Shown here: positions 9,068 through 17,618 of the stretch, in pieces
How positions within the stretch are numbered: the first letter of the stretch is position 1
How the letters are laid out: the number at the start of each line of letters is the position of its first letter
Assembly: GCF_029433115.1 (NCBI RefSeq)
Contig: NZ_JARNTV010000013.1
Coordinates: 23,472-87,471, forward strand
DNA from: Sphingomonas sp. AOB5
GTDB lineage: Bacteria; Pseudomonadota; Alphaproteobacteria; Sphingomonadales; Sphingomonadaceae
Length of the DNA stretch: 64,000 nt
Reading direction: 5' to 3'
Notes under the pieces: generated by a model
Told to the model about the DNA's origin: nothing
The model's database searches: none
What the model saw: only the letters and a program-made list of their open reading frames with translations
Translations under genes and position numbers: made by a program

Positions 9068-9392
9068 CAAACGGGTGAACGCTGGCTGAACGGAATCTGT
9101 CAGCTTCGTTGGCAGCTACGGGATTCTACGCAGGAAAATGTCGGATCGCTTTACAACCTGCATCAAGCCGCAAGTAGCGTTAACCATCGAAACGCACGCA
9201 AAACCGCGGCTCTCTGCAACTGGCACGCCGCCTGCAAAGTATAAGGCACCCCGAGCGTTCAGCGCTTCATTCCAGGGTGGGTCGACCAGCTTAACGGTCT
9301 CGCGTCGGCCCACCCTACCCGGGCTTCCTGCATCTTCCCCTTCCGAAATTCGTATCTGCTGGTGTACGCAGATTCGCGAAAAGGGGGCAGCC
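9068..9392. other. 325-base gap with no convincing gene
   Basis: This divergent gap lies between the blaI operator and the membrane protein gene at 9393. Open frames crossing it (plus from 9138, minus 9116-9412) lack ribosome sites and have atypical composition, so I do not call them. The left side must hold the blaI promoter and the right side the promoter of the membrane protein. I could not identify clear -35/-10 boxes. Confidence 0.5.
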
Positions 9393-10583
9393 ATGACCGA
9401 ACTTCCCGCCACGACTCAGCCTGCCGCGGTGCCTGTAGCGCAACCGCCGCGCGGCATCGCCGCTTCGGCCAAGGCAGGCGCGCTGAAGGCATTGGGCAAG
9501 GTGCGGACCGAGGCGGGCGAAGCGATCGAGGCCGTCGGTGTATCGGTCCAGCGGCTGCACATGCGGATCCTGCTGATTGTCGCGGGCTTGCTGCTGATGC
9601 TGTTCCTCGGCGCGCTGTTCCGCAGTTGGGGGCTGCTCTGGGTCAACTACATCCTGATCGCCCTGTTCGGGCTGGGCGCGATCTACGCGTTCCTTCAGCC
9701 GGTCCATGTCGCGGGGATGCTCGCGGTCGGCGGCGGCGTCGCGGTGGTGCGCGACATGGGGACGGCAGGGAACGCGCTGCTCGGCTATGCGAAGATCCTC
9801 GGGCGGGTCTTCCTTGCCTTCCTGATCCCGTTGCTGCTGTTCGCACTGGCGCCGGGGGACCGGTCGCTCGGCTCTTCGCTGCCGTTCATCGTGCTGGCGC
9901 CGGTGGTGGTGCTGGCGATGTGGCTGTTCGGCCGGGTCGCGCCCAAGGTCGAAAAGTTCGTGTTCGTCGCCTTGCCCCTGCTCGCGCTGACCATCGCGGT
10001 GAGCAACATGCTGATCCCCGAGCGGATGCTCGCCGGCCTCGGCATTCCCGCATGGCTGCGCACCGGGCGGCCGCAGGACGAGGAACTGGCGCGGCTGGAA
10101 ACCATGCTCGAGAAGCAGCGCAACGAAGCCCAGGCCCAACAACTCCGCGCGATCAGCCAGAAGGTCGAACGTGGCGAGCCGCTGACCGATGCCGATCTGG
10201 CGGTGATCGCGCAGGCGCAGAAGGACCGGGTAACGCTGACCGGCTGGTTCGGCGATCGCTACAAGGATGTCGAGGCGCGCGTGGCGAACTGGACCAAGGC
10301 ACAGGCCGCGCCCAAGCCGGTCATCCCGGCGGGCGGGACCGTGAGCGTACCGTCGAAGGGCTGGTCCGCCGCAGTCGCAGTGCCCGTTGGCTTCACCTTG
10401 TGCGCTGCCGCCACTCACCGGGTGCAATGCCATCCGGCGGGCAAGGATGCGGGCCTGTGGTACGAAGGTAGCGCGCGCTGCGCCGAAACGAAGATCGACA
10501 GCAAGCGCTTCCGCGCCCGCCGCGGCACCCAGTCGCTCGGCTACAACTACGTCCCGGCAGGAAGCGCCTGCCCCACGAGCTAA
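9393..10583 (+). CDS. multi-pass membrane protein of unknown function
   Basis: A 396-residue protein. A short Pro/Ala-rich cytoplasmic N-terminus is followed by at least five hydrophobic helices between about residues 55 and 215. After these come a charged helical region (about 225-290, with a long EELARLETMLEKQRNEAQAQ-type segment likely to form a coiled coil) and a C-terminal domain with four cysteines, perhaps disulfide bonded. The ATG at 9393 follows AAGGGGGCAGCC; the in-frame codons upstream show no coding character. It ends two bases from the convergent grxD stop. I do not recognise the family. Confidence 0.7.
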   Translation: MTELPATTQPAAVPVAQPPRGIAASAKAGALKALGKVRTEAGEAIEAVGVSVQRLHMRILLIVAGLLLMLFLGALFRSWGLLWVNYILIALFGLGAIYAFLQPVHVAGMLAVGGGVAVVRDMGTAGNALLGYAKILGRVFLAFLIPLLLFALAPGDRSLGSSLPFIVLAPVVVLAMWLFGRVAPKVEKFVFVALPLLALTIAVSNMLIPERMLAGLGIPAWLRTGRPQDEELARLETMLEKQRNEAQAQQLRAISQKVERGEPLTDADLAVIAQAQKDRVTLTGWFGDRYKDVEARVANWTKAQAAPKPVIPAGGTVSVPSKGWSAAVAVPVGFTLCAAATHRVQCHPAGKDAGLWYEGSARCAETKIDSKRFRARRGTQSLGYNYVPAGSACPTS

Positions 10584-10584
10584 A

Positions 10585-10914
10585 TCAGCCCGCCTTCACG
10601 CCCGAATCGGCGAACAGCTGCGCCAGTTCGCCGCTCTCGTACATCTCCATCATGATGTCCGAGCCGCCGACGAACTCGCCCTTCACATAGAGCTGGGGGA
10701 TGGTCGGCCAGTCCGAAAAGGCCTTGATGCCCTGACGGATGCCCTGATCCTGCAGCACGTCGACGCTCTCGAACTCGACGCCGAGATGGTTGAGGATCGA
10801 GATGGCGCGGTTCGAGAAGCCGCACTGCGGGAACAGCGGGCTGCCCTTCATGAACAGCAGTACGTCGTTCGAATCGACGAGTCCCTGGATGCGGTCCTGC
10901 GTGTCGTCGCTCAT
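10585..10914 (-). CDS. grxD: monothiol glutaredoxin, Grx4/GrxD type
   Basis: A 109-residue CGFS glutaredoxin (C31-G-F-S34) with the conserved K23 before the active site, WPTIPQLY for glutathione binding, and GGSDIMMEM. CGFS glutaredoxins bind a glutathione-ligated [2Fe-2S] cluster and pass it to targets, often as a heterodimer with BolA. The bolA-type gene lies immediately upstream with a 3-base gap, which supports this pairing. Confidence 0.95.
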   Translation of the reverse strand: MSDDTQDRIQGLVDSNDVLLFMKGSPLFPQCGFSNRAISILNHLGVEFESVDVLQDQGIRQGIKAFSDWPTIPQLYVKGEFVGGSDIMMEMYESGELAQLFADSGVKAG

Positions 10915-10917
10915 CTC

Positions 10918-11157
10918 TTACTCCTCGACCGGCGCTTCGGTGGTCAGTTGTAGCGCGTGGAGTACGCCGCCCATCCTGCCGCCCAGCGCCGCATAAACGG
11001 CCTGATGCTGCCGCACGCGCGGCATGCCCCGGAACATCGGAGCCACCACGCGCGCCGCATAATGATCGCCGTCGCCGGCAAGATCGGTGATCTCGACGCG
11101 GGCATCGGGGATGCCCGCGCGGATCAGTTCCTCGATCTCGGCTGCGGCCATCGGCAT
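10918..11157 (-). CDS. BolA family protein
   Basis: A 79-residue small BolA/IbaG-like protein. The class II KH-like fold shows as GDGDHYAARVVAPMFRG followed by RVRQHQAVYAALG. The conserved histidine H56 in VRQHQ is a candidate ligand for the Fe-S cluster shared with GrxD. MPM offers two close starts (11157 and 11151). It sits between DUF1476 and grxD with gaps of only 1 and 3 bases, so the three form one transcript. Confidence 0.92.
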   Translation of the reverse strand: MPMAAAEIEELIRAGIPDARVEITDLAGDGDHYAARVVAPMFRGMPRVRQHQAVYAALGGRMGGVLHALQLTTEAPVEE

Positions 11158-11158
11158 G

Positions 11159-11482
11159 TTACTGCGATTCCATCAGCTGGCGGCGGGCCTCGACGGTCTT
11201 CTCGTCCAGCGCGCGGCGCACGGTCGCATCATCGGTCTCGACGCCCGCTGCGAGCAGATCGCCCAGCAGCTTGCGGATGACGTCCTCGTCACCGGCTTCC
11301 TCGAAATCGGCCTGCACCACCGCCTTGGCATAGGCATCGGTCTCTTCCGCGGTCAGGCCCATCTGCACAGCGGCCCACTGGCCGACGAGACGGTTACGGC
11401 GCGCGGTGACGCGGAACGCCATATCCTCGTCCCGGGCGAACTTCGCCTCGAATGCCTTTTCGCGATCGTCGAAACTGGTCAT
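11159..11482 (-). CDS. DUF1476 protein (alphaproteobacterial F1-ATPase zeta-subunit-like)
   Basis: A 107-residue soluble all-alpha protein starting MTSFDDREKAFEAKFARDE, the typical DUF1476 N-terminus. In Paracoccus the family member is the zeta subunit, an inhibitor of the F1Fo-ATPase whose N-terminal segment enters the catalytic interface. Here its role is inferred from family membership; no atp genes are in the window. It is the first gene of the DUF1476-bolA-grxD unit. Confidence 0.9.
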   Translation of the reverse strand: MTSFDDREKAFEAKFARDEDMAFRVTARRNRLVGQWAAVQMGLTAEETDAYAKAVVQADFEEAGDEDVIRKLLGDLLAAGVETDDATVRRALDEKTVEARRQLMESQ

Positions 11483-11550
11483 GGCTACCCCTGAGCATTG
11501 GTTTCGCCCGAGATAGGTGGGCGATGCCGGTTGGGCAACCTCTCAGACGA

Positions 11551-12552
11551 TCAGTCGCCCACCTTCACCACAAGCTTCCCGATTGCACCGCGCGCGGCCA
11601 TCTTGGCGATGGCCTGTCCGCCATCGGCGAAGGCGAAGGTTTCCGAGACCTTGGGTCCGATCTTGCCCTCGTCCCAAAGGCGGAACAGCGTATCGAGATG
11701 TGCGGCGTTCGCTTGTGGGGAGCGCGCGGCGAAGGCACCCCAGAAGACACCGCACACGTCGCAGCTCTTGAGCAGGGTCAGGTTGAGCGGGAGCTTTGGG
11801 ATGCCGGCGGGGAAGCCGACGACCAGATACCGACCCTCCCACGCGATCGAACGCAGCGCCGGTTCGGCATAGTCGCCGCCGACCGGATCGTAGATCAGGT
11901 CGGCGCCATTGGGCCCGACCGCAGCCTTGAACTGATCGGCCAGCGCCTTGCTGGCCTCCTTGTCGAAGGGTGCGCGTCCGTAGATCAGCGTTTCGTCCGC
12001 GCCCGCCGCCTTCGCAGCCTCCGCCTTTTCCTCCGACGAGACCGCCGCGATCACTCGCGCGCCATAAGCCTTGCCCAGTTCGATCGCCGCCAGCCCGACA
12101 CCGCCGGCCGCACCCAGCACCAGCAGGGTCTGGCCTGCCTTCAGATGCCCGCGGTCCAGCAGCGCGTGGATCGTGGTAGCATAGGTCAGCACCAGCGACG
12201 CGCCCTCGGCGAAGCTGCGGCCCTCGGGGAGCTTGAGCAGGCGCGAGGCATCGATCGCGATCTTCTCGACCAGCCCGCCATGGCCGGTCATCGCCAGCAC
12301 GCGATCGCCGACCGACCAGCCGGTTACGCCTTCGCCCACGCTTTCGATCACACCCGAAATCTCACCACCCGGCGCGAAGGGGCGCGGCGGCTTGAACTGA
12401 TACTTGTCCTCGATGATCAGCACGTCGGGATAGTTGATCGCGCAGGCCTTCACCGCGACCACGACCTGGCCCTTGCCCGCTTGCGGATCGGGCATTTCCT
12501 CGAGCGTTAGAGTTTCAGGTCCGCCCGGCGCCTTCGACAGCAAAGCCTTCAT
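11551..12552 (-). CDS. NADPH:quinone oxidoreductase (zinc-less MDR superfamily)
   Basis: A 333-residue medium-chain dehydrogenase/reductase. The N-terminal catalytic domain has [15 protein letters not shown]; the Rossmann domain has the nucleotide motif VLGAAGGVG near residue 150. The zinc ligands of alcohol dehydrogenases are absent, which fits the quinone oxidoreductase branch. The ATG of MKALLSK follows GGGAGCGGAC and lies inside the 3' end of leuD, overlapping it by 38 bases in another frame, so its translation may depend on leuD. Confidence 0.88.
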   Translation of the reverse strand: MKALLSKAPGGPETLTLEEMPDPQAGKGQVVVAVKACAINYPDVLIIEDKYQFKPPRPFAPGGEISGVIESVGEGVTGWSVGDRVLAMTGHGGLVEKIAIDASRLLKLPEGRSFAEGASLVLTYATTIHALLDRGHLKAGQTLLVLGAAGGVGLAAIELGKAYGARVIAAVSSEEKAEAAKAAGADETLIYGRAPFDKEASKALADQFKAAVGPNGADLIYDPVGGDYAEPALRSIAWEGRYLVVGFPAGIPKLPLNLTLLKSCDVCGVFWGAFAARSPQANAAHLDTLFRLWDEGKIGPKVSETFAFADGGQAIAKMAARGAIGKLVVKVGD

Positions 12553-13144
12553 GTCCGCTCCCAACCGTGATCCACGGCCGTGACTCGACCGCATCGCTTT
12601 CGAATTTCGAAATCGCGGTATCTCGGGCCAAGGTCAAGCCGATCTCGTCGAGTCCCTGCATCAGGCAGTCGCGGCGGAACGGGTCCATCTCGAAGGTGAA
12701 GCGATCCTGGAAGGGCGTGGTGACGGTCATCGTCTCCAGATCGATGGTCACTTCGTCGGTCTTGGCGACTTCGACCAGCCGATCGATCGCTTCCTGCGGC
12801 AGCACCACGGCGACGATGCCGTTCTTGAATGCGTTGCCCGAGAAGATGTCCGAATAGCTGGGCGCGATCACCGCGGTGATGCCCATATCGGCCAGCGCCC
12901 ATGCGGCATGTTCGCGGCTCGATCCGCAGCCGAAATTCTCGCCCGCGATCAGGAGCGGCGAACCGGCATAGCGCGGATCGTCGAACAGATTGCCCGGCTC
13001 TGCGCGCACCGTCTCGAACGCGCCCTTGCCCAGCCCCTTGCGCGTGGTGGTCTTCAGCCAGTGCGCGGGGATGATGACGTCGGTGTCGATATTCTTGGCG
13101 CCCCAGGGATAGGCGCGGCCATGGACGGTGCGGACAGGTTCCAT
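12515..13144 (-). CDS. leuD: 3-isopropylmalate dehydratase small subunit
   Basis: A 209-residue swivelling-domain subunit of isopropylmalate isomerase (leucine synthesis). It has the conserved [13 protein letters not shown] and [13 protein letters not shown] motifs. It acts as a heterodimer with LeuC, which carries the Fe-S cluster and is encoded 1 kb upstream. The start overlaps the stop of the MBL-fold hydrolase by 1 base (TAATG), so the operon order is leuC, 46-residue peptide, hydrolase, leuD, oxidoreductase. The C-terminal 13 codons overlap the next gene. Confidence 0.95.
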   Translation of the reverse strand: MEPVRTVHGRAYPWGAKNIDTDVIIPAHWLKTTTRKGLGKGAFETVRAEPGNLFDDPRYAGSPLLIAGENFGCGSSREHAAWALADMGITAVIAPSYSDIFSGNAFKNGIVAVVLPQEAIDRLVEVAKTDEVTIDLETMTVTTPFQDRFTFEMDPFRRDCLMQGLDEIGLTLARDTAISKFESDAVESRPWITVGSGHEGFAVEGAGRT

Positions 13145-13983
13145 TATTTTGCCTTCGGAATAGCGGGGACTTTGGCGATGTCCGCCGGCTCGTGCTGGAT
13201 GACGATCACGGCCTTCTCCTTCGCCGCCAGCCCGCGGAAGCGGTCGCTGGAGACCAGCGTCTGCGCGCGGTCGGCGTTGAAGATCGGGACCAGATTCTTG
13301 TCGAAACTCTCCTGCGCGTGGAACTGGTCGCCCGATAGCAGCAGTGGCGGACCGCCCGTCACGCGCACCAGCAGCGCATAATGGCCTGGCGTGTGGCCGG
13401 GCAGCGAGATCATCGTCACGCTGCCATCGCCGAACACGTCGTGATCGCCGGTCAGCGGCAGCGATTTCGACGCGAGCGTGAGCCAGGGCATCAGTCCCTC
13501 GCGCTCACTCAGCGTCGTCGATTTGGAGAGCCGGTCGAAATCGGGCTGGCCGATCAGCAGCGTCGCGCCGGGGAAATCGAGTGCCTGGCCGATATGATCG
13601 AAATGATGATGGCTGATGCCGACATATCTGACCTGCTCGGGCTTCACGCCCAGCCGCGCGATCTGCGTCACGATCCGCTCGTCGAGCATCACCTTGTTGC
13701 CGCCGCTGGTCATCGGATTGCCGACCAGCGCGCCGTTCAGCCCGGTATCCCACAGCAGATATTCGTCGCCATGCCGGATCAGGTAGCAGCTCGCGACGAC
13801 CGTATGCGGCTTGCCCTTGTAATCGCCGGAATCGCTGAACGGCCCGAAATCGGCGAAGTCGATCCTGCCGCAATCGATGCGCCACAGCTTAACCTCTGCC
13901 GCGGCACTGGCCGGAGCAGGGACTTCGACGGTTGGCTGGAACAGCGCAAGCGCGCTGGCGATGGCGAGTGTGGCGATCTTCAA
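13144..13983 (-). CDS. exported MBL-fold hydrolase, N-acyl-homoserine-lactonase-like
   Basis: A 279-residue protein with an N-terminal signal sequence ([15 protein letters not shown], then Ala-rich to about residue 28). The metal motif H125-H-H127-F-D129-H130 is intact and followed by [12 protein letters not shown] and a later GDQFHA. The layout (DCGRIDF... WDTG... SHHHFDHIG) resembles the AttM/AiiA lactonase group, although those enzymes are usually cytoplasmic. Substrate is unproven. Its place between leuC and leuD is unusual for a lactonase and may be a simple insertion into the operon. Confidence 0.82.
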   Translation of the reverse strand: MKIATLAIASALALFQPTVEVPAPASAAAEVKLWRIDCGRIDFADFGPFSDSGDYKGKPHTVVASCYLIRHGDEYLLWDTGLNGALVGNPMTSGGNKVMLDERIVTQIARLGVKPEQVRYVGISHHHFDHIGQALDFPGATLLIGQPDFDRLSKSTTLSEREGLMPWLTLASKSLPLTGDHDVFGDGSVTMISLPGHTPGHYALLVRVTGGPPLLLSGDQFHAQESFDKNLVPIFNADRAQTLVSSDRFRGLAAKEKAVIVIQHEPADIAKVPAIPKAK

Positions 13984-14044
13984 TGCGCGAACTCCCTCGG
14001 GCTGGCGCTGCCGACCCTAGGCGTTCGCGAAACCGAAGAAAATC

Positions 14045-14185
14045 TCAGTTCGCGAAGAGGTGCTTGCCCGATCCGGCCAGCTCGGCCTTGATCGGCACCG
14101 AAGGCGCGCGCGCGGAGGCCGACCAGGCCGCGGCCGCGCCGCACAATACCGTACCCGCAACAAGCAAAATCAGCGCCCGCTTCAT
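14045..14185 (-). CDS. 46-residue putative exported peptide between leuC and the hydrolase
   Basis: A short gene read directly from the minus strand: MKRALILLVAGTVLCGAAAA begins a hydrophobic segment like a signal peptide or single membrane helix (cysteine at 15), followed by a polar tail ending in HLFAN. The ATG follows GGGGATGAGCG, a good ribosome site, 18 bases after the leuC stop. The small size leaves room for doubt. If real, it is translated as part of the leu operon. Confidence 0.6.
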   Translation of the reverse strand: MKRALILLVAGTVLCGAAAAWSASARAPSVPIKAELAGSGKHLFAN

Positions 14186-14202
14186 CGCTCATCCCCATCT
14201 AC

Positions 14203-15642
14203 TCACGCCTGCCGCGTCATCAGATCCCTGACGTCGGTCAGCCGCCCCGTTACCGCTGCTGCCGCGGCCATTGCCGGCGACAACAGATGCGTCCGGGCCC
14301 CCGGACCCTGCCTTCCTACAAAATTCCGATTCGAGGTGGAAGCACAACGTTCGCCGCTAGGTACTTTATCGGGGTTCATCGCGAGACACATCGAGCAACC
14401 CGGCTCGCGCCACTGGAAGCCTGCTTCGGTGAAGATCCGGTCCAGTCCCTCGGCCTCGGCCTGGCGCTTTACCAGACCCGAACCCGGCACAATCAGCGCC
14501 TGACGCACGCCATCGGCGACATGGCGGCCCTCGACCACCGCAGCCGCGGCGCGCAGATCCTCGATCCGGCTGTTGGTGCAGCTGCCGATAAAGACATGTT
14601 CGATCGCCACGTCCTGCATCGCGGTGCCGGGCGTCAGGCCCATATAGTCGAGCGACTTCTGTGCCGCGACGCGCTTGGACGGATCGGCGAAGCTCTCCGG
14701 ATCGGGGACCACGCCGGTGATCGGCACGACGTCCTCGGGGCTGGTGCCCCAGGTGAGCGACGGCGCGATATCGGTCGCGTGGAGCTGGACGACGCTGTCG
14801 TAGCGCGCGCCCGGATCGCTGGGCAGCGTGCGCCAATAGGCGACGGCCTTGTCCCAATCCTCGCCCTGCGGCGCCATCGGGCGGCCCTTGAGGTAAGCGA
14901 AGGTCGTCTCATCCGGCGCGATCAGGCCCGACCGCGCGCCGCCTTCGATCGACATGTTCGAGACGGTCAACCGGCCCTCGATCGACATGTTGCGGATCAC
15001 GTCGCCGGTAAACTCGATGACATAGCCGGTGCCGCCCGCAGCGCCGATCTTGCCGATGATCGCCAGGATCACATCCTTGGGGCTGACCCCGAAACCGAGT
15101 GAGCCATCGACGCGGATCTCCAGCGTCTTCGACTGACGCAGCAGCAAGGTCTGCGTCGCGAAGACATGCTCGACTTCGCTGGTGCCGATGCCGAACGCCA
15201 GCGCACCCAAAGCGCCGTGCGCCGAGGTATGGCTGTCACCGCAAACCAGCGTCGTGCCCGGCAGGGTAAAGCCCTGCTCCGGCCCGACGACATGGACGAT
15301 GCCCTGCTCGGCGGCGGTCGCGTCGATATAGCGGATGCCGAACTCGGCAGTGTTCCGGCGCAGCGCAGCCAGCTGGTTCGCGCTCTCCGGATCGGCGATC
15401 GGCAGTTCGCGCCCCGCGGCATCGAGCCGCGCGGTGGTGGGCAGGTTATGGTCTGGCACTGCCAGGGTCAGATCGGGACGGCGCAGCTTGCGACCGGCCT
15501 CGCGAAGCCCGTCGAACGCCTGCGGGCTGGTCACCTCATGGATAAGGTGCCGGTCGATATAGACCAGACAGGTGCCATCATCCCGGCGCTCGACCACATG
15601 ATCGGCCCAGATCTTCTCATACAGGGTGCGCGGACTCGCCAT
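14203..15642 (-). CDS. leuC: 3-isopropylmalate dehydratase large subunit
   Basis: A 479-residue aconitase-family subunit that isomerises 2- and 3-isopropylmalate in leucine synthesis. The [4Fe-4S] ligands are visible in [11 protein letters not shown] and [30 protein letters not shown] and the C-terminal [10 protein letters not shown] substrate motif are intact. It is the first gene of a five-gene minus-strand unit that includes leuD. leuA and leuB are not in the window. Confidence 0.96.
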   Translation of the reverse strand: MASPRTLYEKIWADHVVERRDDGTCLVYIDRHLIHEVTSPQAFDGLREAGRKLRRPDLTLAVPDHNLPTTARLDAAGRELPIADPESANQLAALRRNTAEFGIRYIDATAAEQGIVHVVGPEQGFTLPGTTLVCGDSHTSAHGALGALAFGIGTSEVEHVFATQTLLLRQSKTLEIRVDGSLGFGVSPKDVILAIIGKIGAAGGTGYVIEFTGDVIRNMSIEGRLTVSNMSIEGGARSGLIAPDETTFAYLKGRPMAPQGEDWDKAVAYWRTLPSDPGARYDSVVQLHATDIAPSLTWGTSPEDVVPITGVVPDPESFADPSKRVAAQKSLDYMGLTPGTAMQDVAIEHVFIGSCTNSRIEDLRAAAAVVEGRHVADGVRQALIVPGSGLVKRQAEAEGLDRIFTEAGFQWREPGCSMCLAMNPDKVPSGERCASTSNRNFVGRQGPGARTHLLSPAMAAAAAVTGRLTDVRDLMTRQA

Positions 15643-15708
15643 GGGCGCGGTCTAGTCGAATCGTGCGCACCTGCAAGCATCGCCGCAATTTTCCATCGCG
15701 AAGCCCAG

Positions 15709-16710
15709 CTATCTGGTGGCGAGCAGCCAGATCGCCACTGCGGCGAACAACGCGAGCATGAGAATCTGAAGGAAGATGAGGGGGTAATAGACAAGATAAT
15801 CCATCAAACCCCTGCCGACCGGCGGCAGGACAATCCCTCGCGCCGCAAGGTGGCGATTTATTTCCGCGCGAAACAGGACCGATGGATTCATCGTACACGT
15901 GACGCGGGCCAGCGCCAGATATCCATATCCTGGAACTTTCCCCGTGACGGCGGCGAAGAAAGACTTCAAGTGCCGGATTCCCTGAGAATAATCGTAGAAG
16001 CGACGATATTCCGGGAAATAGGTTGCACGCCCCTTGTCGAAGGACAGGAAGGCGCATCGATACCCTTCATAGGGTATCGGCACACCCAACTGCCAGATAT
16101 TCTTCGAGAATTGACTGACATCGAAGTCAGGGACGTCGACCCAGGGAATGAAGAATATTACCTTCCCCAGCATTTTACGCTCGATGATCGCTGCCACTTC
16201 CCATTGCAATCCGCTCGATGCCCCAACGTGCACGACGATCAGCTGCGCAGCCTCGATCAGCCGGACGACTTCCTGTTGCCACTCTTCATCGGGCAGATAG
16301 CGCCGACCAGCCCCCAGCGTCGGGAGTTCCTCACCAGGACGTCCAATCGCGACGAAGTTGAATGCGCCACCCAACGCGCGGGAGACCGACTGTTCTGACG
16401 TCTCGAAGAGCGACAAACTGTTCTTGTTGCTGGCGATATGCGCGTCATGCTCGAAAGAACGAAGATAAAGCGCCGTCGGAAGCGTCTCGTCCACGGCATC
16501 GGACGCGCCACTCTCGACCAGGCGATACTGCCGAATCCTGTTGATATTCGTTCCAACCAGGATCGCTATAATTGACAGTGGAATGATCGCGATCGACTTG
16601 GCGATGCCTTTCGAATCGAAATATTCCCCTATAGCCACCGCGACCAGCATCACGACGATCGCCCCGGCGCAACCGAAGGACGTTGCGAGATAGGCCCTGG
16701 TCTTGCTCAT
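15709..16710 (-). CDS. membrane-anchored protein with possible TIR-like nucleotide-hydrolase fold
   Basis: A 333-residue protein with two N-terminal membrane helices (about 10-29 and 39-56), a soluble domain from about 78 to 190, and a C-terminal helix (about 306-330). The soluble domain begins LYLRSF (81-86) with D89, followed by GRPGEELPTLGA, DEEWQQEV (141-148) and a strand AAQLIVVHVG leading to GLQWE171. An LRSF-like first strand plus a late helix carrying an invariant-looking Glu resembles TIR/nucleosidase-type folds, in which that Glu is catalytic; this is my inference and not a confirmed family. Codon use is visibly more AT-rich than its neighbours, suggesting later acquisition. It lies alone between leuC and the cytochrome c gene. 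Confidence 0.65.
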   Translation of the reverse strand: MSKTRAYLATSFGCAGAIVVMLVAVAIGEYFDSKGIAKSIAIIPLSIIAILVGTNINRIRQYRLVESGASDAVDETLPTALYLRSFEHDAHIASNKNSLSLFETSEQSVSRALGGAFNFVAIGRPGEELPTLGAGRRYLPDEEWQQEVVRLIEAAQLIVVHVGASSGLQWEVAAIIERKMLGKVIFFIPWVDVPDFDVSQFSKNIWQLGVPIPYEGYRCAFLSFDKGRATYFPEYRRFYDYSQGIRHLKSFFAAVTGKVPGYGYLALARVTCTMNPSVLFRAEINRHLAARGIVLPPVGRGLMDYLVYYPLIFLQILMLALFAAVAIWLLATR

Positions 16711-16713
16711 CCG

Positions 16714-17550
16714 TTATTGTTGTTCCGCCTGTTTCTTCAGATAGGCGTGGATCGCATCGATCTCGGGATCGGTCAGCACCGCATAGCCGCCCAGCGCCGC
16801 GGTGCGCATCATGCCAAGGTCTCGATTGGTCATGCCGACGCCGGTGTGGAGCAGCTTGCGGAACGCCGCGGTGTCGTAGCTGGCGGCCATGGCGGCCAGC
16901 GGCGGGACGATCTGCTTGCCGTCGTCCGACGGGCGCTCACGGTCCATCGCGTGGCAGCCCAGGCACGACGTCTGCACCACATATTGCCCCATGTCCGCGG
17001 GACGCTGCTTCGGCGCGGCGCTCAGATCGTGCGCGCTGCCCTTGAACATGCCGGTCAGCACCAGCGCGCGGCCGACGGGTCCGAAGCTGGTGTTGCGCGT
17101 CTCGTCCTTGGGGCCAGGCTTCACGCTGCGGATCCAGGCGATGATCCGGCCCATATCGTCATCGGCGATATAGGCATGCGAGGCGCTGGGCATGACCCAC
17201 AGGGTCGTCCCGTCGCGCCGCACGCCCTGACGCACCGCGCGGACGATCTCCGCATCACTGTAGCGACTGGCGATATCGGCAAAGGCGGGCGGCGCGATGC
17301 GGCCGAGCATCGGGTCGTCGAGCAGCACCAGCCCCTCACCGCTTGCGCCATGACAGTCGCGGCAACCCATCACCCGCGCCATCCGCCCGCCCTCGGCGAT
17401 CGAGGCAGCGTCTTTCGGCACCGCGACAGTATCGAGCGGTGCGGCGTGGCTGCGGCTCAGCACCCATTGCGAACCGCCATAGACCACCGCCAGCGCCAGC
17501 ACGATCAGTCCCGCCAGACCGATCCCCACCCTTTTCGCGATACGCACCAT
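16714..17550 (-). CDS. diheme c-type cytochrome
   Basis: A 278-residue protein with an N-terminal membrane helix (about 10-27) acting as anchor or signal and two haem-binding motifs, C63-RD-C66-H67 and C196-LG-C199-H200. Methionines suitable as distal ligands follow each (for example in WVMPSASH). The two domains resemble those of periplasmic electron-transfer cytochromes paired with dehydrogenases, but no dehydrogenase gene is adjacent. A palindromic site 17 bases upstream of the ATG may control it. Confidence 0.9.
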   Translation of the reverse strand: MVRIAKRVGIGLAGLIVLALAVVYGGSQWVLSRSHAAPLDTVAVPKDAASIAEGGRMARVMGCRDCHGASGEGLVLLDDPMLGRIAPPAFADIASRYSDAEIVRAVRQGVRRDGTTLWVMPSASHAYIADDDMGRIIAWIRSVKPGPKDETRNTSFGPVGRALVLTGMFKGSAHDLSAAPKQRPADMGQYVVQTSCLGCHAMDRERPSDDGKQIVPPLAAMAASYDTAAFRKLLHTGVGMTNRDLGMMRTAALGGYAVLTDPEIDAIHAYLKKQAEQQ

Positions 17551-17566
17551 CTACCCTGATCCTTAT

Positions 17567-17588
17567 GTGTATTGCTTGAATAATACAC
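17567..17588 (-). promoter_or_regulatory. palindromic operator candidate (GTGTATT-N8-AATACAC)
   Basis: A perfect 7-bp inverted repeat with 8-base spacer lies just before the cytochrome c gene. Bases 17569-17588 match 38957-38976, upstream of an unrelated membrane protein, at 17 of 20 positions, including the asymmetric centre TTGCTT. A shared repressor is likely; which one is unknown. Confidence 0.5.
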
Positions 17589-17618
17589 TTCGGCAAACAG
17601 GGCAAGACTATGAGCGAG

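Noticed and set aside
9138..9392. N-terminal extension of the membrane protein at 9393
   Set aside because: The segment has atypical composition and a good ribosome site precedes the ATG at 9393.
13980..14198. 72-codon minus-strand frame overlapping the 46-residue peptide gene
   Set aside because: It has Arg/Gly-rich random-like content and no ribosome site; the other frame gives a proper signal-peptide-like product.
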